Position numbers and translations under genes: made by a program. The notes below the pieces were generated by a model. That model had not been told where the DNA came from. It worked only from the letters and a program-made list of their open reading frames with translations, and ran no database searches. 18,509 nucleotides of DNA from Basidiobolus heterosporus B8920 (lineage: Eukaryota > Basidiobolomycota > Basidiobolomycetes > Basidiobolales > Basidiobolaceae): positions 1 through 18,509 of the forward strand of contig JNET01033472.1 in NCBI GenBank assembly GCA_000697455.1, in the 5' to 3' direction. Of the stretch, positions 10,926-18,509 are shown in pieces. Numbering within the stretch: the stretch's first letter is position 1; each line of letters opens with the position of its first letter.

Positions 10926-11414
10926 TTACGTAGACTGGGTGAAGTATAGGGTCTGTCTCTTATACACATCTACTTCTTGCTTGTTTTTGTAATCATAAAT
11001 ACGGTACAATTGGTAAAGGGAGGTACCGGCTACGAATAGATTGACGGAAAAGAGTGACCAGTTCTTAGGGATAATTTGGGTAGAGTAACGACACCAAATG
11101 AGTCCAGTACAAGCCAAAGCTATAAACATTGTTCCGAAAATGAAGGTTAACAAACATATCCTAACAATGCATGGCTAAGTCTTTGCGTTAAAAAGTACCA
11201 GATTGTTGAGATACAGAGAGTTGTTCAGGAGAGCGGCTTAAATCGCCAAGACCGGCAAAGACCAAACCCTAAAATCCCCCAATTGATCAGCAGGAAGAAA
11301 GTAAACTATCCCACAATTCTATGTTCCTACCCATTTAACGGCAGGCGCCCAAAAATGAACAGTTTTAGGGCCGGCAGGATGATTCCAGAAACGGACTATA
11401 GCAGTAGAAGACAT
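10926..11414 (-). pseudogene. MPC2: Artefactual third copy of MPC2 (carries the natural 5' side)
   Basis: Exons 11414-11331, 11268-11199 and 11119-10926, with the same DVYKRQ-bearing false C-terminus as the second copy. Its upstream side continues into unique sequence from 11455, so the ATG at 11414 and its flank are the real start of the locus, while its 3' part duplicates copy 1. A GTAAGT donor-like motif sits just upstream of the ATG. The N-terminus from this ATG matches MPC2 well, so I do not read that motif as a 5' intron. Confidence 0.9.
10953..10971 (+). other. Tn5 mosaic end (Nextera-type adapter), second junction
   Basis: Second exact 19-base mosaic end, 502 bp after the first, between units 2 and 3. 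No other copy of this sequence was noticed in the window. Confidence 0.96.
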
Positions 11415-11454
11415 AACAGCGAGTGACTTACGTAGACTGGGTGAAGTATAGGGT

Positions 11455-14220
11455 TGGGTTAAATCTAAATCTTCTTAAACTGATCAATACATGGGGTTTT
11501 CATGATATCCGTTTCTTATTAAATATATTTATCAACAAATAACAATCGCCCAAACTCTTCATCTTATGGCCTATTCCCGCTACCTCGATTATTATGGTAA
11601 CCCATGATTATCCATTCTTCCCTTCAACTTTCACTGTCATCAGCTCAAGTGTAACCCTACGTTATCTCGGTCGATATTGATTTTTATAGATGGATAGCCC
11701 CCTCTTGTACAAGTGACTGCAATGTGATATTTCTTACAGTCACCTTGTCAATCAAAAACTGGGATAATAAATGGAGATTTTGAAATTTAGTATACCGGAG
11801 TTCGAACTGTAGGTGCTCTGGCAGTTATACGCACACACTACAAACATGCTTGAACTCGATACAATGCCGTATAGAAGTTCCAGGAAGTGGAGCATAAAAC
11901 TCTGAAGTGCTGCTGGAGATAAGGCCCAAGGGGTGTAGATTTGTTGAGAGAATTCTTATCCCATATTCAGAAGCCTCCTGTGGCCTAATAAGCAATCAAG
12001 TTTTGAGGAATCAAGTCACATCCATAATGGCTCGTATTTTTGCAGTTATAATCAATCCCTCCGGTAAAATCTAGGCCGATTCTTGTTTGTTGTGTTTGGA
12101 TTTCATGTACACTACCTCTGCTACATTGGCCATTACGAGTGGTAGTATATTTGAGATCATTTCAAAAGTACTACACGCGGAAACCTTGGTAACCATTCAG
12201 AATACAGGTACCAAATGGAATAAACCATTACCGTTACCATTACCCAAGAAGGGTTGAGGTTATTTTCTCTGTAGTTACCCCACAACTCTGTGCGGTACCC
12301 CATATCAACGGGCACTTGTCAATTATCTTTCCACAGCCTAAATCTCCAACTGATACATAGTGAGTATGTAAAGATCGCGGCAATATGAGGTGATGCTCGC
12401 TCTGGCTTATTTTCCCCGGATTCCGAGTGGCTGGATGTGGTTGATCATAAATGGGTGACGAATATTCAAAATAAGTATTTAGAAATTATGACAAAGATCA
12501 TGCTGTAACATTATAGGGAATTCCAGATATATTGGCTAACTACTATCTTCAAAATTTACACTGTTGGGATCTCAAATGGCCATCTATACACCGGAAGTAG
12601 GTCAGGTACTTGGCCATACAACAGCTAAAGTGGTAGCAGGTACTTCACAAAGTTATGGTTTATAAGTTTGATTCATGTCTATACATCCGTGGCTACAAGA
12701 ATTTCTTGAAGGAATAGACTTCTGATCAATACTGGCATTTCCCAAAAAGTCATGGATTACAAATGAATTCTGAATGCACATAAACGGGTGCAAACGATTT
12801 ATCCGTATATTTGAATCTCTCTGAATCAGTATAATCTTGAGCACTGCCAAGTATCCATTGACGGCCTTAAAATTGACGAGTGCTAAACGTGACTAGAACA
12901 TCTCTGATGTTGGAAGAGCTGGTTTAGTTGCTTTTGCATGACACCAAGAAAAGAATACCTATTTTTGAAGTATTAGCAAATACCCGGTATTACTGACTTC
13001 ATAGGATAATAGAACACCACCCTAAACTTATAACCTCATAATCTGGACAAACACGGTGCGGCTTGCTGTTCTCCAATATTCATGTCATGCATCAACGGAG
13101 CTCAGAAACCGTTTAGACCTATTGTTTACACTTCCTTGATACAGGCTCAAAAATAGGCAAGAATATCAAACACCAACCAAATGATGGCTACATACTACCC
13201 GCAAATATGTACCCTATTTTGACTTTTTCGGAAAAGGAATGCACCTCTGCTCAATCTACAACATAGCGACAGCCTTTTTCCCACAAGGTATCACAGACAG
13301 TTTAATATATCGATCGAGAAGCTACTATGCAGATAAATGCCGTCGAAAATCAAATCTAGATCATGGTATGTAGTCGCAGAGATTCTCTCAAGTCTATATA
13401 TTATGAGTGTTCATTTGAACTCGTGCTACCAAAGTTCCTACCCCATGTCGATCAACCAATCAACATAGTGTAAAACCTGCAGGGCTAAAACCCAAATCAA
13501 ACAAGGTGATTCTCAAAAACCATATTCCAGATAAGCCGTACAGCAACGTGTATATTCCTCATGACCTCGGGGCACGTGCTCACACCCAAGTGCCTTGTGA
13601 GAATGATCCACATGAGTATCCAAGCTTGATATTTTAAGGTTCTTGAAGTAGAAAGATATTATACAGACGCAAAGAGCACTAACGCTTGATGCAATGCAGA
13701 TTTTAATGGGAGAACCAACCACTCGAAGTATGTATAAGATGTTTACTATGTGAAACTCAATGAGAGACACGCTACCGGACAGTGTGACCTTGGAATATAC
13801 CACAAAGTAAATGAAGCTGCACCACCTGAAGACACCAGAAACTGACCAATTCATGACTGGTTCTAATATTCTTCCCATAGACTTTCAATACTCACCATCT
13901 GCCCAGCTTCAATCAATATCATTCGTGGAAAATGAGGAAGGATTACCCTTGAACAGTTCTCAGGATATGATAAAAGATTTTATTAGAGCATAAGACATGT
14001 TTCTCCCTCGTAAACTTGACATGCAAGACAGACATAGGGAGCTGTGTTGCAAGTGTAAGTTAGCGAAGAGGTAGCCAATTAGTTAGGTCCATATAGTGGC
14101 TCAATCAATGCAAAGGATGACTATGGTACAATTGGGAGTCCAAACAAGCTAAGATGGGTAGAGTCAGAAAAACTATTTCAAAGAAGAGGGAGATCGCAGA
14201 AAGCTGGGGTAACTTTCTAT
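11455..14220. other. Intergenic region; MPC2 upstream flank, then no recognisable gene
   Basis: The first 100-200 bp should be the MPC2 promoter (minus strand), but no clear TATA box was identified. A short hexamer repeat, ACCATT ACCGTT ACCATT ACCC, lies at 12224-12245. Open stretches exist around 13419-13993 on both strands (plus 13419-13634 without an ATG, plus 13811-13993, minus 13513-13878). They overlap one another on opposite strands and show no recognisable domain, so I leave them uncalled. Confidence 0.4.
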
Positions 14221-14224
14221 AATA

Positions 14225-14253
14225 CCCTATTAATATAGGGCATGTTCGAACAT
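14225..14253. repeat. Paired inverted repeats in the 3' flank of the small gene
   Basis: CCCTAT-taat-ATAGGG (14225-14240) is followed one base later by the perfect 12-bp palindrome ATGTTCGAACAT (14242-14253). On the minus strand they lie about 60-90 bp after the stop codon at 14315, in the likely 3' UTR or polyadenylation zone. Confidence 0.6.
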
Positions 14254-14314
14254 AATATTAAAGCGGCAGCTATAAGGCTAGGAGGAGTCCAGAATATCAA
14301 TAAATTAGGACGCC

Positions 14315-14560
14315 CTACATATCGTTGTAAGTCTCGCTTGAGCGGACGACCTGCGAAGTTTTGCGTTTCAAGAAGCTTCTACTTTTAGAGATGGGTGGAC
14401 GTTCGCTACCGTCAAGATAGACACCGTCAACGTAATTACGCTCGTAGTAACGCGAGTCCCTTCGGTCCAAGTCTGAGCAGCCACCGCGTCTCTTTGTGTA
14501 CTTTCCCACCTTCCAATGAGTGTAGAGGTAAGAGTTCTGGATTTTGTCGATAAGGCCCAT
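14315..14560 (-). CDS. Small basic protein of unknown function (81 aa)
   Basis: One exon from ATG at 14560 (MGLIDKIQNSYLYTHWKVGK...) to TAG at 14315-14317. It is rich in Arg, Lys, Tyr and Ser, with a Tyr-rich YVDGVYLDGSE core (residues 43-53) and a basic, phosphosite-like C-terminal part (SKSRSFLKRKTSQ, 58-70). There is no signal peptide or membrane segment. The opening MGLIDKIQ, a nearby KYTKR and the YVDG.Y core recall short uncharacterised fungal proteins, but I recognise no named family and assign no function. Support for a real gene comes from its ordered composition and from promoter elements upstream: TATA-like at 14692-14698 and AGGGG (minus strand) at 14686-14690. A stress-responsive small protein is a plausible guess only. 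Confidence 0.65.
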   Translation of the reverse strand: MGLIDKIQNSYLYTHWKVGKYTKRRGGCSDLDRRDSRYYERNYVDGVYLDGSERPPISKSRSFLKRKTSQVVRSSETYNDM

Positions 14561-14685
14561 TTTGTGGAAAAGGCAGCTAGAAGAGTACAGTGGCGTATGT
14601 CAAGCTAAACTGAAGAATGAGTGAGAGAAGTTGAATCTCAGTGAGAATTTAATTGAGGTGGCAATCGTTACAGGTTGGAGCCACA

Positions 14686-14698
14686 CCCCTCATTTATA
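14686..14698 (-). promoter_or_regulatory. TATA-like box and STRE-like element of the small gene
   Basis: On the minus strand this reads TATAAATGAGGGG: a TATA box immediately followed by the AGGGG core of the fungal stress-response element, about 130 bp upstream of the ATG at 14560. AGGGG is usually upstream of TATA in stress promoters. Here it lies just 3' of it, so its role is uncertain. Confidence 0.45.
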
Positions 14699-14700
14699 AG

Positions 14701-17010
14701 GCTGAGTAGGCTTCTATGATTGGTAGTGCTCATCAAGGTGGAGACCAGATCACTTAATAGGTAAACTTTCTCATTCAATTGTCGTAATAAAAATGGCGAG
14801 TAAATGAAATTCAAAGAATCCACACAGTGATGTGCCTACTATTGGCTCAAAGGTAGTAAAATTCGTGACGATAGCACAAGAGAGAGCCTGCTTTTACTAC
14901 ATGATCTGTAAATTGTCTCGATTGTACTTCCACCTTGGCAACTATTCTGGAATCTGTCAGACCATTCAGAAGGGGATCAGGTGATTGCTGAGATGATTGA
15001 TGCATCTTTCGCAGTGCCACACGAGTCACAACCAATGAAGAACCAAGTAAATCACAAACTTTGTATTAGCTCTGGCTGCGAAGTTGGGTTTGTCATTAAG
15101 TGTAAGTGCTTGGGTTTGATGCTAGTCTTCACATCAGCGGGATACTCCGGCCTATCAGGCTGGGGCACGATCCTCTACGGGGTGTGTTTTAGTCATATGT
15201 GCAAATCGCTAGCCTCGCCTCTGAAGCAGAGATTTGCTGGAGGACGTGTTTGATCCATACCTCTATTCAACAACAACGCAGATACCTTGCACGTGTGAGA
15301 AACTTGTGGAAAAAGGGGCTCAGAAAAAAGACGAGGCTTCAGTACAAGATGGGATAAAAGACTAGATAGAGTCTGGGAGGTGGCCGTTTTAGTTAGATTT
15401 CGTCGTACTTGTACCTGCCTGTTATTTCACAACAGTAAATTTAGGTAACAATGGCGTAATTCCTTTGCCATAAGAGGTGATGGATTCTATTCACAGTGGT
15501 TTCCATAGAAGATAGATACTACGAGGATAATGAGTATTCTTTCTACATTCCCATGGTTGTTCACAAATATATTTGAAAAACCTGCCTAATTTCAATGAGC
15601 CGTTTGGTAAACCTTTCACTGTGGAATGAATTGACGCAGTATCTATGTATGAGGAAAGATAAAGCTGTTCAATGAAAAAATGATTGGATTAGGCTCATTT
15701 CCTTCTCGATGTATGCACTCCAAGTTTTGTTTACAGTATACCCGACGTACACAGTGCTTTCTGAAGTATGCCTTCTTGAGTTTATCGCTCGTGACGAAAT
15801 ATCAAAGTATCCAATACTATATTGTTCTCAAAATTGACTACTAACGGGAAGTGTAGAGCAAGATATAGTTTTAATACCAGTTCAATAGAATTACCTTACT
15901 TCGAATTGTGACCTTGACGAGATTAGGCACTAAATTCAGCAGTTATGGAACGGTTGATTCACCTATTGGAGTGAAACTGCGCAAAACCTGTCACTATCGA
16001 ATCTATCTCAATACCACACATTGGTGGAGTATTTGGCTCCCTTTTTGGAATCCCTGTTCTATTAATCCCTCATGTCTAGTATTTGTGTGAGCCATTATTG
16101 AGTCTCATATTAAGCAAAAGTAAGATCCCCACAAACAGTGGATTGCATTGTTGATTTAGCAATGTCTCTATATTTATCTGTGATTTCATTTCTTCAACAC
16201 GCACATGCGATACACTTTCTACAAATATATACAACATAGCCTGAGAATGAAGCATGTAGAATCTAATAGGCTTGGGGTAATTTGATCGGTGAGCTACATT
16301 TGACTTAAGCATGCATTTGATCAAGAGGCAAGCCAATCTCACCATATTACCTAATTACTCCTTTTATATATATTACGTACAATAGTATGATATCATGCCT
16401 TCCTTACCAGCATTTCAAGATATAGGAGTAAAGCTGCACTAATTATATTATTCCATTCTGTTCTTCACTAATAAACTTTGCTGCTAGCACAGCAATACTC
16501 CTTACTGAGTAATAGGTTACAACCATGGCTTATTGCAATTGATGTCTGGTTCTATGTGCATGACCATCAAATACAAGCACTTATGTATACAATGGTACCA
16601 TTTGTTGGATCTTTGACCAGTTATCAATCATTACCACATCTACCAATCAAAGTTCATCAACAAAATCTTGCTGAGCAAAATAAGAACCTGCTGATTAAGC
16701 CTCTACAGTAGCCTGAAATTGCTTGGACAAATGAAAGCCAACGCCTTGTTGGGAAATCAATAAACCTAAAAACCTTGAAGATCCTAGAGCATGTTGAGTG
16801 CATAGAGACCTGATGGATAAATATTCAAGAAACAGTGTGTAATATTGCAAGAAGCTACATTGATTTTCAGCAGAGCTGAAGAGAACAAAGACCTGACATC
16901 ACTCAAATGGTTATTGATTGGTTTTGTGTTGCTCATTCTGGCTTTCAGCAAGCCAATGAAAACTGGGCAACCATATGTCTTTTCATGAAATCAGAAGCAA
17001 AGCCACATGC
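14701..17010. other. AT-rich intergenic region with no recognisable gene
   Basis: Scattered short open frames only (for example plus 14981-15253, plus 15908-16090, minus 16076-16345, plus 16478-16711). None has a known domain or a convincing exon structure. A locally more GC-rich patch near 15130-15190 contains a small CCGGCCT-atc-AGGCTGG hairpin (15147-15163). From about 16400 the texture resembles old, decayed repeat DNA, but no element family could be assigned. Confidence 0.4.
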
Positions 17011-17044
17011 TTCCACTAACTGAGAAATGCCTCAGTTTGTGGAG
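17011..17044. repeat. Imperfect hairpin, 14-position stem
   Basis: TTCCACTAACTGAG, a 6-nt loop (aaatgc), then CTCAGTTTGTGGAG. One T/T mismatch and one terminal wobble interrupt an otherwise complementary stem. It lies about 220 bp downstream, on the minus strand, of the tRNA-like head and may belong to the same repeat. Confidence 0.6.
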
Positions 17045-17261
17045 AATCCAAGAGACCAAGCTTTAAGCAATGTTTTCAGAACTCTCATAAACAACCACTA
17101 AAAGGTAGTAAATTAAGAACCCCTAGAAGACTTAATGTACATAATTTCCTAACATCCACCTCCCTTAAACCAAGTATACATATACAGCTTCATTGTTCCT
17201 ACTTCAGATATACCAACACTTATCACCTCACAATCATTAATGAGCCATGAAAATGCCCAAG

Positions 17262-17334
17262 CAAACAGGCTGGCAACTGAACCTAGGACCTCCTTAACTC
17301 TAGCATGGTGCTCTAACCACTGAGATAGCAGTCC
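17262..17334 (-). mobile_element. tRNA-derived SINE-like remnant (RNA polymerase III promoter boxes)
   Basis: On the minus strand from 17334, a tRNA-like head reads GGACTGCTATCTCAGTGGTT and onward. It has an A-box-like TATCTCAGTGG (17327-17317) and a B-box-like GGTTCAGTTGC (17283-17273), at about the spacing found in tRNAs. The stretch between them (GCACCATGCTAGAGTTAAGG) and AGGTCCTAGGTTC resemble tRNA-derived SINE heads. It is not a working tRNA: the D-stem and T-stem are mispaired and no matching acceptor stem is seen. The element body would extend toward lower coordinates. I could not find a clear poly(A)-type tail or target-site duplication, so the outer ends are undefined. Confidence 0.62.
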
Positions 17335-17879
17335 TTGTATGCTATGCCTATATTACTAGTGGACCTTAACCTAGTATGTCTGTGTAAGATACTTTGGCAT
17401 GTCAGCTATACAAGCAATTGATTGGTCTTAGACTTTGTGTTTGGATACAGTCACCATACTCCAGGTTTTCCTCTTCAAGAAATGCTGCTTGTACCACAAG
17501 TCACCAGACTTGCAACAATAAGCACCTTGATGCAATCACCTCATATTTCCAGGAAAAGGCCAGAATGCTGATCACAAAGGTATGTGGTGCTTTTCTTTGG
17601 AAGATGACTGGACTCACAATGGAGGAAGCACAAGGAACAGAGTTCAATGAGAAGTTGGATGAAAAATGGCATAGTATAGTTAGATATCCATCAACTCAAT
17701 GTAAGAAAGATATAAATTCTGATTTATTAACTCATGGATACTCTTTGAGTTAGTTACACAGTGCAACATATGAGATAACACACTTTTTGCTTTGGAGAAA
17801 CTAAATATAGAAGAGAAACTAAAAATTTATGAGAAAAAGAAATACAGTTACTTCATACATGTAAAAAAATCTGTTGTTT
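17335..17879. other. Right flank of the SINE-like remnant, no recognisable gene
   Basis: Contains an open frame on the plus strand (17394-17753, 119 codons, starting at an ATG) with a mixed, fairly protein-like composition (AITSYFQEKARMLITKV, EKLDEKWHSIVRYPSTQ). No domain was recognised and its codon use is that of AT-rich background. It may be decayed repeat-encoded sequence or chance. Confidence 0.3.
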
Positions 17880-17933
17880 ATGGTAATAGACTCTTACCAT
17901 GGTGATTAACCCATCATGTAACAGGGATTAATC
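17880..17933. repeat. Two adjacent hairpins
   Basis: Hairpin 1: ATGGTAA-tagactc-TTACCAT (17880-17900), a perfect 7-bp stem. Hairpin 2: GATTAACCC, an 11-nt loop, GGGATTAATC (17904-17933), a 9-bp stem with one bulged base. They are three bases apart in AT-rich DNA with no gene called. Confidence 0.65.
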
Positions 17934-18229
17934 AATTCCTCTCAAGCAGATACCTGTATGTGGATTTTTCCTAGTGAGAAATATATGGGTTACCAACTTT
18001 ATGATGGTGTTTTAGTGGTACTCCAGGATTCAGAAAAAAATCGGCCAGTTTTCTGCTGGTATTCTGACCACAATTCCCTATAAGGTACATGTTACTTCTA
18101 TATTACCAAGTGAACCTACCCTTGTTGTTATAGCCTTAACCTTCTTGAAAGTGAAAATAGTGATATTGGAAGTAGCCATAGGTATTAAGAAGAAGTTGTT
18201 ACCTTCACTTAGGTTTTATTGTAATAAAG

Positions 18230-18247
18230 AAAGGTATATATACCTTT
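18230..18247. repeat. Perfect 18-bp palindrome
   Basis: AAAGGTATATATACCTTT is its own reverse complement over all 18 bases. It has an AT core with GG/CC shoulders. Function unknown. Confidence 0.8.
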
Positions 18248-18358
18248 TGTTAGAGCCAAGCAAGAAGACTACTATATACTACTCTAGAGGGCTTTGTAAA
18301 CATACTGTAGAAGCTTCCACCCACTTGGGCATGTCAAGACTTTTCATTTAACCGGTGT

Positions 18359-18382
18359 AGTGGGGTGACAATGCTACCCACT
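18359..18382. repeat. Hairpin with a 6-bp GC-rich stem
   Basis: AGTGGG, a 12-nt loop, CCCACT. It is an isolated GC-richer patch in otherwise AT-rich DNA near the right edge. Confidence 0.5.
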
Positions 18383-18410
18383 GACAGCTTGAATTTTCTT
18401 ATCTTATATT

Positions 18411-18509
18411 ACCTTACTTAACCAAAATTATGATAACTATCCTTTACTATTAGTATTATCCCTTTTTTACTTAACTATATTTCAATTCACTTGCAGATCC
18501 AAGCTTTTC
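18411..18509 (+). other. Possible 3' end of an intron and start of an exon at the window edge
   Basis: A pyrimidine- and T-rich run with branch-like cttaac/cttaact motifs leads into ttcacttgcag, ending at 18496. This is a strong fungal acceptor context, followed by atccaagcttttc to the edge. If real, a plus-strand gene continues beyond the window. No convincing upstream exon was found, so this stays tentative. Confidence 0.25.

Larger units (their letters stand above)
9968..11454. repeat. Exact tandem triplication of a 483-bp MPC2 segment (502-bp period), probable assembly artefact
   Basis: Units at 9968-10450, 10470-10952 and 10972-11454 appear identical throughout, introns included. Each junction carries the same 19 bp, ctgtctcttatacacatct. 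Natural unique sequence is found only to the left of unit 1 and to the right of unit 3. Perfect identity of intronic DNA plus a sequencing-adapter sequence at both joints argues against biological duplication. Confidence 0.95.

Noticed and set aside
10451-10971. A natural Tn5-like transposon insertion
   Set aside because: Only the 19-bp mosaic end is present. It is the engineered hyperactive sequence, with no transposase, no IS50 sequence and no target duplication.
9946-11414. True tandem MPC2 gene family
   Set aside because: The units appear identical even in introns and are joined by sequencing-adapter sequence, so duplication in the organism is very unlikely.
13419-13993. Open stretches on both strands (plus 13419-13634 and 13811-13993, minus 13513-13878)
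   Set aside because: They contradict each other by strand, the first lacks an ATG, no in-frame splice join was found, and no family was recognised. Transcript data would be decisive.
17394-17753. 119-codon plus-strand frame as a possible transposon-encoded protein
   Set aside because: No catalytic motif or known domain is visible. It is mentioned only as part of the flank description.
1-18509. CRISPR arrays, bacterial operons, rRNA genes, intact LTR or LINE elements
   Set aside because: No direct-repeat arrays with spacers, no rRNA signatures, and no reverse-transcriptase or integrase motifs were seen. The gene structures are eukaryotic.

Overview
The window looks like nuclear DNA of a filamentous fungus, probably an early-diverging (zygomycete-grade) lineage. 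The grounds are short spliceosomal introns (62-98 bp, GT...AG), a PAS protein ending in the C-X2-C-X18-C-X2-C GATA-type finger of fungal WC-2-like regulators, a eukaryotic mitochondrial pyruvate carrier subunit, a cofactor-independent phosphoglycerate mutase, and a tRNA-derived SINE-like remnant. The lineage is inferred; the eukaryotic and fungal character is well supported. Gene density is low: only about a quarter of the window is convincingly genic.

Layout: (1) 1-918, minus strand: N-terminal 306 codons of phosphoglycerate mutase (iPGM), running off the left edge, with a compact promoter at about 960-1020. (2) About 1030-5580: long AT-rich stretch without a recognisable gene; its last 400 bp are probably promoter and 5' UTR of the next gene. 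(3) 5580-8311, plus strand: a six-exon, 777-residue PAS / GATA-finger transcription factor. (4) 8312-9945: intergenic, with a short AT hairpin, an (AT)13 microsatellite and a purine tract. (5) 9946-11454, minus strand: the MPC2 gene, shown three times as an exact 483-bp unit. The copies are separated by the exact 19-bp Tn5 mosaic end used in Nextera-type libraries. This is almost certainly a library or assembly artefact, so about 1,004 bp of the window probably do not exist in the genome. (6) 11455-14314: no recognisable gene. (7) 14315-14560, minus strand: a small basic 81-residue protein gene with a TATA-like and STRE-like promoter. (8) 14700-18509: AT-rich, with a tRNA-like SINE head on the minus strand near 17262-17334, several hairpins, and a possible intron acceptor at the right edge.

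iPGM (lower glycolysis) and MPC2 (pyruvate import into mitochondria) act in the same carbon flow, but they are 9 kb apart with an unrelated regulator between them, so no operon-like link is implied. I found no convincing undescribed multi-gene system. The most consequential observation is the adapter-marked false triplication.
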